Shown in pieces: positions 15,711 to 24,812 of a DNA stretch of 38,479 bases; position 1 is the stretch's first letter, and each line of letters opens with the position of its first letter. This DNA comes from Prochlorococcus sp. AG-402-G06 (GTDB lineage Bacteria; Cyanobacteriota; Cyanobacteriia; PCC-6307; Cyanobiaceae): positions 1-38,479 of the forward strand of contig QCHR01000013.1 of the NCBI GenBank assembly GCA_003277985.1, written 5' to 3'. A program made the translations under genes and the position numbers. A model generated the notes under the pieces. That model saw only the letters and a list, made by a program, of their open reading frames with translations, was not told the DNA's origin and searched no databases.

Positions 15711-16375
15711 GGAGACAAGTCCAAAATATTATCCAGATCATTTTTAGTTTGAAGAAGTTGATAATCTATACGATTTGAAGATGCTAATCGAATTGTTTTT
15801 TCTAGGACTTTATCGCTTCCCCAACTTATACCAGAAAATGGCCAGGAACATAAAGGATTTAAAAGCTTATTTGATAGTCCTATAAGCCAATATCCGCCGT
15901 CGTTTGAAGGGCCTAAAACCATATCTTTATGATTAAGTATTTGGATTGCTTGAGTTAATTCAAAATATGAGATTGAAGGCAAATCAGTTCCAATTAGTAA
16001 GATAGGATTTCGAATTTGGTGAGAATAAGTCTTCAAAAATTGTCTTTTCATTTTTGTTCCCAGATTTCCAGAACCTTGAAGCGCGACCGTTTTAATTTTA
16101 TTTAAAATGGCCCATTTTTTTGCGGCTTTAATTCCAATACCATCAATTGCAACTTTTATGTTTGCTAGACCTTCTTTTTGAATTTCTTTGACTACATTAA
16201 TTGTGTGATTCGTTAGTCTCACTTGTATCTTTGCTGCTTTAAATGCACCTATATCATTTGATAAACGACTTTTACATCTATATATTGCCGGCCATCTCGT
16301 CATTAAAACTATAGTTGGTTTATTAATAGTTTTAATTTCTTTTGTAGTTAATATTTTATTTTTTATTAGATCCAT
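15659..16375 (-). CDS. DUF2064 nucleotidyl/glycosyltransferase-like protein, TIGR04282 type
   Basis: 238 residues. Seen: VLMTRWPAIYRCKSRLSNDI at the N-terminus (a nucleotide-sugar binding pattern of the GT-A-like fold), QGSGNLGTKMKRQF, ILLIGTDLPSISYFELTQAI and VLGPSNDGGYWLIGLS. This is the rSAM/selenodomain-associated transferase 1 family, normally paired with the TIGR04283 glycosyltransferase as here. I chose the ATG at 16375; a TTG at 16390 would add five residues. The real substrate is not established, and arsenosugar synthesis is an annotation-level proposal. Confidence 0.88.
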   Translation of the reverse strand: MDLIKNKILTTKEIKTINKPTIVLMTRWPAIYRCKSRLSNDIGAFKAAKIQVRLTNHTINVVKEIQKEGLANIKVAIDGIGIKAAKKWAILNKIKTVALQGSGNLGTKMKRQFLKTYSHQIRNPILLIGTDLPSISYFELTQAIQILNHKDMVLGPSNDGGYWLIGLSNKLLNPLCSWPFSGISWGSDKVLEKTIRLASSNRIDYQLLQTKNDLDNILDLSPWLDYKSFRLSASLYQL

Positions 16376-16565
16376 AGTTGTTAATTTCAAATGATTCTAT
16401 ATTTTTGAACCTTAGGTTACTATTCATTGCATCTGATTAATTTTTGTACTGAAAAAATAAATATATATTTGTCATTATTTTTATAATCCATTGCTATGGT
16501 TGCTGTTTTAGATAATTCAATTCAAATCTTACAACTGGATTCCCCAATTTAAGAATGACGGGCTT

Positions 16566-16583
16566 GAGTTTTTAGCTAAACTC
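16566..16583 (+). promoter_or_regulatory. Dyad just upstream of dnaA
   Basis: GAGTTT (16566-16571) and AAACTC (16578-16583) form a perfect 6-bp dyad, with a 10-bp palindrome TTTAGCTAAA inside it, ending 15 bp before the dnaA start. It could be a leader hairpin or an operator. The 16391-16598 gap otherwise shows only AT-rich sequence and an 18-codon open frame (16496-16552). Confidence 0.3.
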
Positions 16584-16598
16584 GTAGTCCATTAGGTA

Positions 16599-17999
16599 AT
16601 GCATGTGCCAACTCGGAATGAGCTATGGACTAAGGTGCAGCAATTACTGCAAAAGAATTTAAGTAAGCCTTCATACGAAACATGGATACGTCCGGCTGAA
16701 TTTTTTGATTTCAAAGATGGCTGCTTGACTTTGCTTGCTCCAAATAGCTTTTCTAGTGATTGGTTAAGGAAAAATTACTCTCATACAATTGAAGAGATCG
16801 CCTCAGAGATATTTGGTCATGAAGTTAAAGTTTACATCAAAGTTAAGGATGAATTTCCATCAAATATAAGCAATAAAAAAAAGACTTTTTCTAATGTAGA
16901 AAATAATTCGAATGTTTCTCGTGCGAATTTAGACGTTAAATCGAAACAAGCCCCAATAAAAAAGTTTTTACCGGGTTTAAATCTTCGATATGTTTTTAAT
17001 AGATTTGTTGTAGGTCCTAATAGTAGGATGGCTCATGCTGCAGCAATGGCAGTAGCTGAGTCACCTGGCCGAGAGTTTAATCCACTATTTATTTGTGGAG
17101 GAGTTGGTTTAGGTAAGACCCATTTAATGCAATCTATTGGTCATTACAGGCTGGAAATCGATCCAGATGCAAAGGTTGCTTACGTTTCTACTGAGACTTT
17201 TACTAATGATTTAATTGTTGCTATAAGAAAAGATGGGATGCAAGCTTTCAGGAATAGATATAGAGAAGCTGATTTGATATTGGTTGATGATATTCAATTT
17301 ATAGAGGGTAAAGAATATACTCAGGAAGAATTCTTCCATACATTTAATGCTTTGCACGAGGCAGGCAGGCAAATTGTTCTCACAAGTGATAGGCCTCCAA
17401 GTCAAATACCACGCTTGCAAGAACGTTTGATTTCTAGATTCTCAATGGGACTAATCGCAGATATCCAAGCCCCCGACTTGGAGACGAGAATGGCAATATT
17501 ACAAAAAAAAGCTGAGCATGAAAGGATGCGTTTGCCGAGGGATTTGATTCAGTTTATAGCTGGACGATTTACTTCTAACATTAGAGAGTTAGAGGGTGCA
17601 TTTACTCGCGCTGTTGCCTTTGCTTCAATAACTGGGTTGCCAATGACAGTGGAATCAGTAGCACCTATGCTTGATCCTACTGGACAAGGAGTAGAAGTTA
17701 AGCCTAAACAAGTGCTAGAAAAAGTGGCTGAAGTCTTTGGAGTCACTGAGGAGGAAATGCGTAGTCCAAGTAGACGTAGACCTGTTAGTCAGGCAAGACA
17801 AGTAGGTATGTATTTAATGCGTCATGGAACAGATTTAAGTCTGCCTCGTATTGGAGAATCTTTTGGAGGAAAAGATCATACAACAGTTATGTATGCGATT
17901 GAGCAAGTAGAAAAGAAATTATCAAGTGAGCCACAATTGGCAAGTCAAGTTCAAAAAGTAAAGGATCTTCTTCAGATCGATTCACGAAAACGTCGTTGA
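16599..17999 (+). CDS. dnaA: Chromosomal replication initiator DnaA
   Basis: 466 residues, ATG start. DnaA is an AAA+ ATPase that binds DnaA boxes and opens the origin. Domain I is the N-terminal ~85 residues ([20 protein letters not shown]). A short variable Asn/Lys-rich linker follows. Domain III has Walker [12 protein letters not shown] near residue 167, Walker [13 protein letters not shown] and the arginine-finger region [12 protein letters not shown]. Domain IV ends with the DnaA-box-binding [12 protein letters not shown] signature. No dnaN or obvious origin is adjacent, so the window is not evidently oriC. Confidence 0.98.
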   Translation: MHVPTRNELWTKVQQLLQKNLSKPSYETWIRPAEFFDFKDGCLTLLAPNSFSSDWLRKNYSHTIEEIASEIFGHEVKVYIKVKDEFPSNISNKKKTFSNVENNSNVSRANLDVKSKQAPIKKFLPGLNLRYVFNRFVVGPNSRMAHAAAMAVAESPGREFNPLFICGGVGLGKTHLMQSIGHYRLEIDPDAKVAYVSTETFTNDLIVAIRKDGMQAFRNRYREADLILVDDIQFIEGKEYTQEEFFHTFNALHEAGRQIVLTSDRPPSQIPRLQERLISRFSMGLIADIQAPDLETRMAILQKKAEHERMRLPRDLIQFIAGRFTSNIRELEGAFTRAVAFASITGLPMTVESVAPMLDPTGQGVEVKPKQVLEKVAEVFGVTEEEMRSPSRRRPVSQARQVGMYLMRHGTDLSLPRIGESFGGKDHTTVMYAIEQVEKKLSSEPQLASQVQKVKDLLQIDSRKRR

Positions 18000-18023
18000 A
18001 TTTAAGATGTGATAGTGATAGGA

Positions 18024-18046
18024 AGTTTAATTTTTTTAATTAAACT
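18024..18046. terminator. AT-rich hairpin between convergent dnaA and GST genes
   Basis: AGTTTAATT (18024-18032) and AATTAAACT (18038-18046) form a perfect 9-bp stem around a TTTTT loop. It lies 24 bp after the dnaA stop and overlaps the end of the opposing gene. Position and symmetry suggest a bidirectional terminator, though the stem is weak. Confidence 0.45.
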
Positions 18047-19277
18047 GTATAGGATTTTGATCTAGCCTATTTCGTGTAGGTATTCCAGGGCCTTGATCGC
18101 TACCATCAATATTTGCGGTGCGTTCAAGAGCCTGTCTAAATAATCTTCCTGATAATAACGGCATATCTCTAGGTACTGAAATTCTATCGCGGAGGTAGCG
18201 TAATGCAGAGGCACTATTCTTCTCTGGAGGACAATTGGTTTTTAAAATCATGGAGGTTAATGCTGCTCTCAATGGTTGATCAAATGATTTATTTTTCATT
18301 GGGCTAGCAGCAATGATTCTTTCTTTATGTTTAATAACTCTTTCTAAAACCAAAGCTTCAAAGTTTTGTTCCGATTTTTTTTCATTATTTAATTCTACTA
18401 GTTCTAATTGTTCTAATCCAGAACCGGAATCAATTTCTTTAGCAAAAAATTGTTGGTTTGCATTTGAATAAGTAAAGCAACCTCCCATTTGCGGAGGTAA
18501 ATCATGAGCATGAGTGTGAAAATCTCCTTGAGTTCCTCTATATTCTTCAAGTTTTTCAAGATTTTCAAGCCACGTATTTATATAAGGGTGCTCTTCTCTC
18601 AGTGAATATCCTTTGTAGTAAGCCAATGAGGCATTCATTCTTTCAACATATGGAATAAAAATTACATCTGCTGATCCAGGCTTTTCACCATTTTTTGTTG
18701 AGATTGGTGTTAGCCATCCTGAATTATGTTTTTGTAGTGCTTTTTCAAATTTCTTTGCAACATTTTTGAAATTCTCTTTCTTTTGTTCTTCTTGGGTTTG
18801 GAAAAAAGAGTTGCGACATAACCAATTACACCATGATGAGAATAGTTCTCTTTCAAGTCTCCTATGTTCTAAGACTTTCTTCTCGTTTAGAGATTGACCT
18901 AAAGGACCGTAAATTTCTTCTAACACAAATAGAATCTCATCACTTTCTGTGATTACATGATTTTCAATTTCTATTGCAGGCAGCATTCCTGAGGGCACTT
19001 TATTTAAATACCATCTTTCCTTTTCTCCATAGCAACGCATTGTGACTTTTTTAATCCGGTAAGGAATTTTTTTAAGCTCTAACCAAATCCAAACTTTTTG
19101 GCAATAAGGACACCAAGCATGATTATCTCTGTAAAGAGTCACAATTGCATCTGACTCACTTTTATTAAAAAGACGAAGTGAGGAATAAGGGTTGTTCAAT
19201 CCATTGATTTGATCAATTGGATCAGCTGCATATGTTGCTAATTCTTCCCAACTCATTGCATTTATGGTTGGATTCAT
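18036..19277 (-). CDS. Large glutathione S-transferase family protein
   Basis: 413 residues. The N-terminal thioredoxin-like domain contains CPYC (C56, C59) in DNHAWCPYCQKVWIWLELKK and NKVPSGMLPAIEI with the glutathione-binding cis-Pro region, followed by ITESDEILFVLEE. The GST helical domain follows to about residue 270. The final ~130 residues are an extra C-terminal region found in the large cyanobacterial/plastid-type GSTs. I chose ATG at 19277; a TTG at 19316 would leave 2 bp to the divergent gor start and no room for control signals. The redox substrate is unknown. Divergent pairing with glutathione reductase suggests a glutathione role. Confidence 0.88.
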   Translation of the reverse strand: MNPTINAMSWEELATYAADPIDQINGLNNPYSSLRLFNKSESDAIVTLYRDNHAWCPYCQKVWIWLELKKIPYRIKKVTMRCYGEKERWYLNKVPSGMLPAIEIENHVITESDEILFVLEEIYGPLGQSLNEKKVLEHRRLERELFSSWCNWLCRNSFFQTQEEQKKENFKNVAKKFEKALQKHNSGWLTPISTKNGEKPGSADVIFIPYVERMNASLAYYKGYSLREEHPYINTWLENLEKLEEYRGTQGDFHTHAHDLPPQMGGCFTYSNANQQFFAKEIDSGSGLEQLELVELNNEKKSEQNFEALVLERVIKHKERIIAASPMKNKSFDQPLRAALTSMILKTNCPPEKNSASALRYLRDRISVPRDMPLLSGRLFRQALERTANIDGSDQGPGIPTRNRLDQNPIQFN

Positions 19278-19318
19278 TGATTTCAACGAGAATAGGGAAA
19301 TAATACTAGGTTGCAAAA

Positions 19319-20680
19319 TTGAAAAGGTCTTTTGATTTAATTGTCATTGGTGCAGGATCAGGTGGATTGGCTGCTGCAAAGAAAGCAGCTAGTTATGGAG
19401 CATCTGTAGCAATCATCGAAGGTGATCTTGTCGGAGGAACATGTGTAATAAGAGGTTGTGTTCCTAAAAAATTATTAGTATGTGGTTCTTCTCTCTCAGA
19501 GAGTTTTTTGTCGGCACCATCTTATGGTTTTGATTTTGATAATTTAAAGCCTAAGTCAGAGATTTTATTAGCTAATGTTAGAAAAGAAGTTCAAAGGCTA
19601 AATGAATTACACGAGAATTTTTTAAATAAGGCTAAAGTTGAGATTTTTAAAGGTTGGGGTGAGTTTAGAAATTCAAATTGTATTGCAATTATAAATCGAA
19701 TAAATGGAGAGACTTTAAATGAACTTTATGGAGAAAAAATTCTGATTGCAGTGGGAGGTAGGCCTAAAAGACCAAGTATCGAGGGAGCATCTTTAGGTTG
19801 GACCAGTGATGATATGTTTCTTCTTAAAGGCTTTCCTAATAAAATTACAATTGTTGGTGCAGGCTATATTGCTTGCGAATTTGCATGCATATTGCAGGGT
19901 TTAGGTGTTGAGGTTACTCAGTTAGTAAGAGGTGATCAGATTTTAAGAGGATTTGACTATGAACTTTCCTCAGCATTAACCGAGGCAATGATAAGTAAAG
20001 GAATTGATCTAATATTTGGTGAGAATGTTTCATCAATAAAAGGAACTCCTGGATCTTTAATTATAAAAACAAATACAGGGAAAGAGTTTGACTCGAATGG
20101 ATTGCTTTTCGCTACTGGTAGAAAGCCATTTTTAGAGGGGTTGAAGTTAGAACAAGCGGGTATAGAAACTCTTGAAAATAAAATTAAAGTTGATAGTGAA
20201 AGTAAAACAAATATTTCTAATATCTTTGCTATTGGAGATGTAACTGACAGGATCAACTTGACACCTGTTGCAATTGATGAGGGTAGAAAGTTTGCTGACA
20301 GATATTATGGTAAATCAGCTCAAAAGGTTAACTATGATTTTGTTCCTTATGCTGTATTTAGTCAGCCTGAAATAGCTTCTGTTGGCATAACTGAAGAGAA
20401 GGCTATCCAGTCGTTAGGAAAAGATAAAATTGAAATATATAGATCAATATTTAGACCCTTATCTAAGTCATTGCCAAAGACTGGCCCTAAATGTATTTTA
20501 AAGCTAATAGTTGATAAAAATAATAATAAAGTTTTGGGATGTCATATGATTGGTGACAATGCATCTGAGATTATTCAAATGGCATCAATCTCACTAATGC
20601 TAGGAGCTAAAAAATCTGATTTTGATAATACTATGGCACTCCACCCCACAATTGCTGAGGAGTTTGTGACAATGAGATGA
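19319..20680 (+). CDS. gor: Glutathione reductase
   Basis: 453 residues. A flavin disulfide reductase that regenerates GSH from GSSG with NADPH. Seen: FAD-binding LIVIGAGSGGLAAAKKAA, the redox-active pair C42/C47 in GGTCVIRGCVPKKL, the NADPH-site glycine motif ITIVGAGYIACEFACIL, FAIGDVTDRINLTPVAIDEG, and the C-terminal interface motif ALHPTIAEEFVT with the catalytic His-Glu. The start is TTG at 19319. An in-frame stop lies 12 bp upstream and the FAD motif begins by residue 10, so no other start fits. Confidence 0.95.
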   Translation: MKRSFDLIVIGAGSGGLAAAKKAASYGASVAIIEGDLVGGTCVIRGCVPKKLLVCGSSLSESFLSAPSYGFDFDNLKPKSEILLANVRKEVQRLNELHENFLNKAKVEIFKGWGEFRNSNCIAIINRINGETLNELYGEKILIAVGGRPKRPSIEGASLGWTSDDMFLLKGFPNKITIVGAGYIACEFACILQGLGVEVTQLVRGDQILRGFDYELSSALTEAMISKGIDLIFGENVSSIKGTPGSLIIKTNTGKEFDSNGLLFATGRKPFLEGLKLEQAGIETLENKIKVDSESKTNISNIFAIGDVTDRINLTPVAIDEGRKFADRYYGKSAQKVNYDFVPYAVFSQPEIASVGITEEKAIQSLGKDKIEIYRSIFRPLSKSLPKTGPKCILKLIVDKNNNKVLGCHMIGDNASEIIQMASISLMLGAKKSDFDNTMALHPTIAEEFVTMR

Positions 20681-20694
20681 TGCTTGTAGAGAGT

Positions 20695-21789
20695 TCAGTT
20701 GTTAGAACTTTTTCTTAGCCTAAACCAGTAAGAAATCGTCTTATATATAATAAGTATTATTGATAATGATATGGCTACAAAAACTAATTCTTTGAACGCT
20801 GAATGTAAAGTTGGTAGAGTTAGAGGTATTATTTTGTCTGCAATATAAAGCATATATAATCCTAATAAAACTCCGCCTTCACCTCTGCTTATAATTCCTT
20901 TTGTCCAAAAAATTGGCATGCAGGCAAATGTAGTAATTACCATGATAGGAATATCCTTAGTTATCAGTAAATTCTCAACTATTAAACCACTAGCTCCAGA
21001 TAATACAGAACAGCTACCTAATACTAGTAATTGATTTAATAAACAACTTCCAATTACGTTGCCTATTGCTAGATCAGTTTGACCACGAATAGCGGCCACT
21101 AATGACGTAATCAACTCAGGTAAAGAGGTGCCCAGCGAAACTATCGTTAACCCAATTATGGCTTCGCTTACACCTAATAATCCTGCAATTGTAGATGCGC
21201 CTTCTATTAACAGCCGTGATCCAAGAGTTAGCAAGAAAATACCACCTAATAATTTCACGCCTGCATTTAATAAACTTGTTGAGTCTCTTTCAGCATTGAT
21301 TTCTGGCTCAGCATCTTGGGTTTTTTGAGGCTCCTCTCTTGCTGTGCGAATTTCCCAAGTGGTATTTATTATCAGAGCAACTATCAAAGCTACTCCAAAT
21401 TGCCAAGTTATCAGCTCTGAAGCTGCCATCCCCCAAACGGCAGTTGAGACTGCGAAAAGAAGGGGAATGTCTCTCCTTACAAGACGACTTTCAACTCTTA
21501 AAGGTCGTAAAAGTGCACTGCCTCCGAGAACTACCATCACATTGAAAATATTGCTGCCAACAATGTTGCTCAAAGCCAGACTATCTGATCCAGAGAGGGA
21601 GGAGTTAACACTCACAAATAGTTCAGGTGCACTTGTCCCGAGAGATACTATTGTTAAACCAATAACTAGTTGAGGGATCCCAAAGATTAATGCTAAAGCG
21701 ACTGATCCTTGAATAAAGAACTCCCCACCGCTAAAAAGTAAAAGTATCCCAGTAATAATCTCTAAAAATGACAATAATATTGATGGCAT
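20695..21789 (-). CDS. CaCA family Na+(K+)/Ca2+ exchanger, YrbG-like
   Basis: 364 residues, ATG start, with about ten hydrophobic segments. The two inverted alpha-repeats that form the ion site are clear: SLGTSAPELFVSV with IVGSNIFNVMVVLGG in the N-half, and SLGTSLPELITSLVAA with NVIGSCLLNQLLVLG in the C-half. A polar loop rich in Glu/Pro/Thr separates them. The family exchanges calcium for sodium or protons across the plasma membrane; the exact ions are not predictable. It converges on gor with 14 bp between stops. Confidence 0.92.
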   Translation of the reverse strand: MPSILLSFLEIITGILLLFSGGEFFIQGSVALALIFGIPQLVIGLTIVSLGTSAPELFVSVNSSLSGSDSLALSNIVGSNIFNVMVVLGGSALLRPLRVESRLVRRDIPLLFAVSTAVWGMAASELITWQFGVALIVALIINTTWEIRTAREEPQKTQDAEPEINAERDSTSLLNAGVKLLGGIFLLTLGSRLLIEGASTIAGLLGVSEAIIGLTIVSLGTSLPELITSLVAAIRGQTDLAIGNVIGSCLLNQLLVLGSCSVLSGASGLIVENLLITKDIPIMVITTFACMPIFWTKGIISRGEGGVLLGLYMLYIADKIIPLTLPTLHSAFKELVFVAISLSIILIIYKTISYWFRLRKSSNN

Positions 21790-21937
21790 AATTGAGTAAT
21801 TTATGGAGAAACTAAATTAGTGAATTAATTTATATTATTTTCATTTGGTATTATCGTAATATCTTAGCCCTTTATTGATACTTGAAGACTTATAGATCAA
21901 GCTTGCATAAGATATACATTGAAAAAGCTTTAATCCT

Positions 21938-23017
21938 GTGATTGCTTCTGTTAATCAAATCTCATTATTAAAGCCGGATGACTGGCATCTGCATTTGAGA
22001 GATGGAAAGATTCTTAAAGGTGTTTTAAGTCATACAGCAGATATGTTTTGTCGTGCAATAATCATGCCTAATCTTGATCCGCCAATAACTACTATAAGCC
22101 AGGCACAAGAGTATAAAAAAAGAATTATCCAGTCTATCCCTGAAGGTGTTTCTTTTACCCCATTAATGACTGCGTATCTTACAGATGATATGCCTGCGGA
22201 GGTCTTAGAGAGAGGTTTTAGAGAAGGTGTCTTTCATGGGGCAAAGCTCTATCCAGCTAATGTGACAACTAATTCCTCGTATGGGGTTACAGATATAAGT
22301 AAAGTCGACAATTTATTTGAGACGATGGAAAGAATTGGTATGCCATTATTGATTCATGGAGAAGTGACCGATTTTAATGTTGATGTATTTGATAGAGAAG
22401 CTGTCTTTATTGAGCGACACCTTGAACCATTATTACGAAGATTTTTATCACTTAAAGTGGTTTTAGAACACATCACGACCATTGATGCAATTGACTTTGT
22501 AGAAAACAGTGACTTTGATATAGCCGCTACAATCACACCTCATCATCTACATATCAATCGAAACGCAATGTTTAATGGTGGGTTAAGGAGTGATTTTTAT
22601 TGCTTACCCACAGCTAAACGTGAAATTCATCGTATTGCTCTAAGACAAGCTGCTACCAGCGGTAAACCTTGCTTTTTCCTTGGAACTGATTCAGCACCTC
22701 ATACCCGCAGGTTTAAGGAGAGCTCATGTGGATGTGCGGGAATCTTTAATGCCCCTTTCGCTTTGGAAAGCTATTTAAAAGTTTTCGAAGAAGAAAATGC
22801 CCTGGATAGGTTTGAAGCTTTTTCAAGTATTAATGGAGCAACTTTTTATGGATTACCTTTAAACACAGAAAGAATAACATTAGTTAAAAAAAATATTTCC
22901 GTACCTCAAATGATTGATGTTGGATTAGATGGTGATCCAAATGATTTTGTAAAACCATTTCATGCAGGAGAAACTCTTGGCTGGGCAGTACGGGACTTTA
23001 ATGAGATGGGTAAGTGA
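21938..23017 (+). CDS. pyrC: Dihydroorotase, class II
   Basis: 359 residues, GTG start. It cyclises carbamoyl-aspartate to dihydroorotate in pyrimidine synthesis. Seen: KPDDWHLHLRDG with the first two metal-binding His, GAKLYPANVTTNSSYGVTD around the carboxylated Lys, LLIHGEVTD, VLEHITTIDAIDFV, ATITPHHLHINRN and FLGTDSAPH with the catalytic Asp. The length matches the E. coli-type enzyme. It is divergent from the exchanger across 148 bp of AT-rich promoter sequence, and the tRNA-Leu gene follows. Confidence 0.96.
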   Translation: MIASVNQISLLKPDDWHLHLRDGKILKGVLSHTADMFCRAIIMPNLDPPITTISQAQEYKKRIIQSIPEGVSFTPLMTAYLTDDMPAEVLERGFREGVFHGAKLYPANVTTNSSYGVTDISKVDNLFETMERIGMPLLIHGEVTDFNVDVFDREAVFIERHLEPLLRRFLSLKVVLEHITTIDAIDFVENSDFDIAATITPHHLHINRNAMFNGGLRSDFYCLPTAKREIHRIALRQAATSGKPCFFLGTDSAPHTRRFKESSCGCAGIFNAPFALESYLKVFEEENALDRFEAFSSINGATFYGLPLNTERITLVKKNISVPQMIDVGLDGDPNDFVKPFHAGETLGWAVRDFNEMGK

Positions 23018-23142
23018 TCCCTCTAATAATTATTTAACTCTAGATATTCTTAAGAGTACTGATTTAAGCACATACGTTTACGCTAATATGTGAATGGCTT
23101 AGAGTTGAATCTCTAGCATTGTGACAACCCTTGCTATTACTG

Positions 23143-23229
23143 GGGAGTGTGGCGGAATTGGTAGACGCACCAGACTTAAAATCTGTTGGCCGCTTTTTGG
23201 CCGTGGGGGTTCAAGTCCCCCCACTCCCA
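23143..23229 (+). tRNA. tRNA-Leu (anticodon UAA)
   Basis: 87 nt, read as a class II tRNA. Acceptor GGGAGTG pairs with CACTCCC and the discriminator is A at 23229. The D-arm is GCGGAATTGGTAGACGC, the anticodon loop CTTAAAA gives anticodon TAA, a long variable arm follows (TTGGCCGCTTTTTGGCCGT), and the T-arm is GGGGG-TTCAAGT-CCCCC. CCA is not encoded. No intron interrupts the anticodon loop, unlike many other cyanobacteria where this gene carries a group I intron. Confidence 0.96.
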
Positions 23230-23273
23230 TGATCTTTTCTATCTCAATTGTGTGTTTAGTCCCTTTTTGCTTA

Positions 23274-23501
23274 ATGGGAGCTGTTAGTCCGATAATTACA
23301 TTATCTGCTTATGTGGTATTGGGAGGGGCGTATTTATTGGTAGTTCCTTTATTTCTTTTTTATTGGATGAATAATCGTTGGAATGTTATGGGGAAGTTAG
23401 AACGCCTTTTTATATATGGACTTGTGTTTCTTTTCTTTCCTGGAATGGTTTTGTTCGCACCGTTTCTTAATTTAAGAATGAATGGAAAAGAGGAGTCTTG
23501 A
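23274..23501 (+). CDS. ndhL: NAD(P)H-quinone oxidoreductase subunit L
   Basis: 75 residues from ATG 23274. NdhL is a small cyanobacterial/plastid-specific membrane subunit of NDH-1, used in cyclic electron flow, respiration and CO2 uptake. Two hydrophobic segments flank the conserved [20 protein letters not shown], then [19 protein letters not shown]. The frame is open through the upstream tRNA. An ATG at 23229 coincides with the tRNA's last base and would give 90 residues, and a GTG at 23250 is also possible. I prefer 23274 because it gives a normal length (~75-80) and avoids the tRNA. The 3' end carries AGGAG for the next gene. Confidence 0.88.
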   Translation: MGAVSPIITLSAYVVLGGAYLLVVPLFLFYWMNNRWNVMGKLERLFIYGLVFLFFPGMVLFAPFLNLRMNGKEES

Positions 23502-23504
23502 ACT

Positions 23505-23837
23505 TTGACAAGAGCACAGGTTTTTCAAATAGGTTTGCTTGTTTTTGTTTTAGGCGGCTTGGGATATGAAGTGTTTCAGTTACTTGGATTTGAATCAATA
23601 TCAGCTGGTATTGCAGCACAGTCAATATTAATATTAATTATTTTTGCATGGACTGCTTCTTACCTATTAAGGGTCTTTTCTGGGAATATGACTTTTATGG
23701 AGCAACGTAAACGATACAGAGAGGCTTATGAAAAATTGACTGATGAAAAAATTAGAGAAAAGTTTGAGGCCATGACAGAAGAAGAAAAAATTGAATTACT
23801 AAAAACCGTTGAGGAAGAAAGTATTGAACAAACTTAA
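23505..23837 (+). CDS. DUF3007-like small membrane protein
   Basis: 110 residues. The TTG start is supported by AGGAG at 23491-23495, 9 nt upstream. Two transmembrane segments lie in the first ~60 residues (VFQIGLLVFVLGGLGYEVF and SILILIIFAWTASYLLRVF). A charged coiled-coil-like tail follows (MEQRKRYREAYEKLTDEKI, then MTEEEKIELLKTVEEE). I recall this cyanobacteria-specific family as DUF3007, often next to ndhL; its function is not known. The 3-bp spacing from ndhL suggests co-expression and perhaps a thylakoid role, which is inference. Confidence 0.88.
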   Translation: MTRAQVFQIGLLVFVLGGLGYEVFQLLGFESISAGIAAQSILILIIFAWTASYLLRVFSGNMTFMEQRKRYREAYEKLTDEKIREKFEAMTEEEKIELLKTVEEESIEQT

Positions 23838-23920
23838 GTTTTAATTACTAATTCTCAATAATTTTTTACTCTTAGGGATGCAAAAATGATAAAAAAGATA
23901 GATACCCAAGGCTTAGAACA

Positions 23921-24721
23921 TTGAAAAGTACAAATATTAGTAGGTCTTTTTCCAAAATAAAAAAGGAGAAAAGAATTGCATTAATGCCTTTCCTTATGGC
24001 AGGTGATCCTAATTTGGAAACCACAGCCATGATTTTGTTAGAACTTCAAGCAAATGGCGCTGACATGATTGAGCTAGGAATTCCATACAGTGATCCTTTA
24101 GCAGATGGACCGATTATTCAATTAGCAGCTTCTCGAGCTCTTTCTGCGGGAACTTCTCCTGACAGGGTTTTTGAAATGTTGTCTGATTTGAGAGATCAAT
24201 TGACAATACCAATAATTTTATTTACTTACTCCAATCCACTTATTAACAAAGGGCTGGAAGAATTTTGCTTAAAAGCTTCGGAAGTGGGTGTCTCAGGACT
24301 TGTCGTTCCGGATCTTCCTTTAGAGGAAGCAGAGAAACTTTCTGAGATGGCTGAAGCTAAAGAAATTGATTTGGTTCTATTAGTTGCTCCTACTACACCC
24401 AAGGATCGTATGAAAAAAATTGCAGAGACTTCTAATGGATTTACTTATCTAGTAAGTGTTACTGGAGTCACAGGAGAAAGGTCTTCACTAGAAGATAATG
24501 TTGGTACTCTTGTTAAGCAACTAAAACACTCTTCATCTAGTCCGATTGCTGTTGGCTTTGGAATCTCGGAAGTAAAACATATTCAACAAGTTAGAGAATG
24601 GGGAGCAGATGGTGCAATTGTTGGTAGTGCTTTAGTTAAAAGAATTGCTAATGCTTCTATGGGAATGAAAGTCGAAGAAGCTGGTTCTTTTTGTAAAGAA
24701 CTAAGGGCAGCAACTAATTGA
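23921..24721 (+). CDS. trpA: Tryptophan synthase alpha chain
   Basis: 266 residues, TTG start (MKSTNIS). It cleaves indole-3-glycerol phosphate to indole and passes it to the beta subunit. Seen: [16 protein letters not shown], the catalytic Glu and Asp in [49 protein letters not shown], the flexible loop and [11 protein letters not shown], and the phosphate site VGFGISE with GAIVGSALV. The only ATG nearby (23886) is out of frame and ends after 12 codons, so the TTG is used. The stop overlaps a small open frame (TGATG). Confidence 0.96.
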   Translation: MKSTNISRSFSKIKKEKRIALMPFLMAGDPNLETTAMILLELQANGADMIELGIPYSDPLADGPIIQLAASRALSAGTSPDRVFEMLSDLRDQLTIPIILFTYSNPLINKGLEEFCLKASEVGVSGLVVPDLPLEEAEKLSEMAEAKEIDLVLLVAPTTPKDRMKKIAETSNGFTYLVSVTGVTGERSSLEDNVGTLVKQLKHSSSSPIAVGFGISEVKHIQQVREWGADGAIVGSALVKRIANASMGMKVEEAGSFCKELRAATN

Positions 24722-24807
24722 TGTTTTTTAAAATGGCAACAGATCAAGCTGAACATCGAAGTCCTTTCTATGTTTATTTTGAGAAATATTCTCTTTATTT
24801 AATTTGA
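24721..24807 (+). CDS. Possible 28-residue peptide coupled to trpA
   Basis: The ATG at 24721 overlaps the trpA stop (TGATG), with a second in-frame ATG at 24733. The frame encodes a short peptide (MATDQAEHRSPFYVYFEKYS from 24733) and its TGA at 24805-24807 overlaps a possible TTG start of the next gene. The double overlap is suggestive, but at this length it may be chance. No homologue is recognised. Confidence 0.25.
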   Translation: MFFKMATDQAEHRSPFYVYFEKYSLYLI

Positions 24808-24812
24808 AAATT

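Noticed and set aside
16496-16552. 18-codon open frame upstream of dnaA
   Set aside because: It is too short, does not overlap dnaA and has no visible ribosome site, so chance is likely.
16599-17999. Replication origin next to dnaA
   Set aside because: No cluster of DnaA-box-like sequences was seen in the flanking gaps and dnaN is not adjacent.
19278-19316. TTG start extending the GST by 13 residues
   Set aside because: It would leave 2 bp to the divergent gor start; the ATG at 19277 leaves a 41-bp gap.
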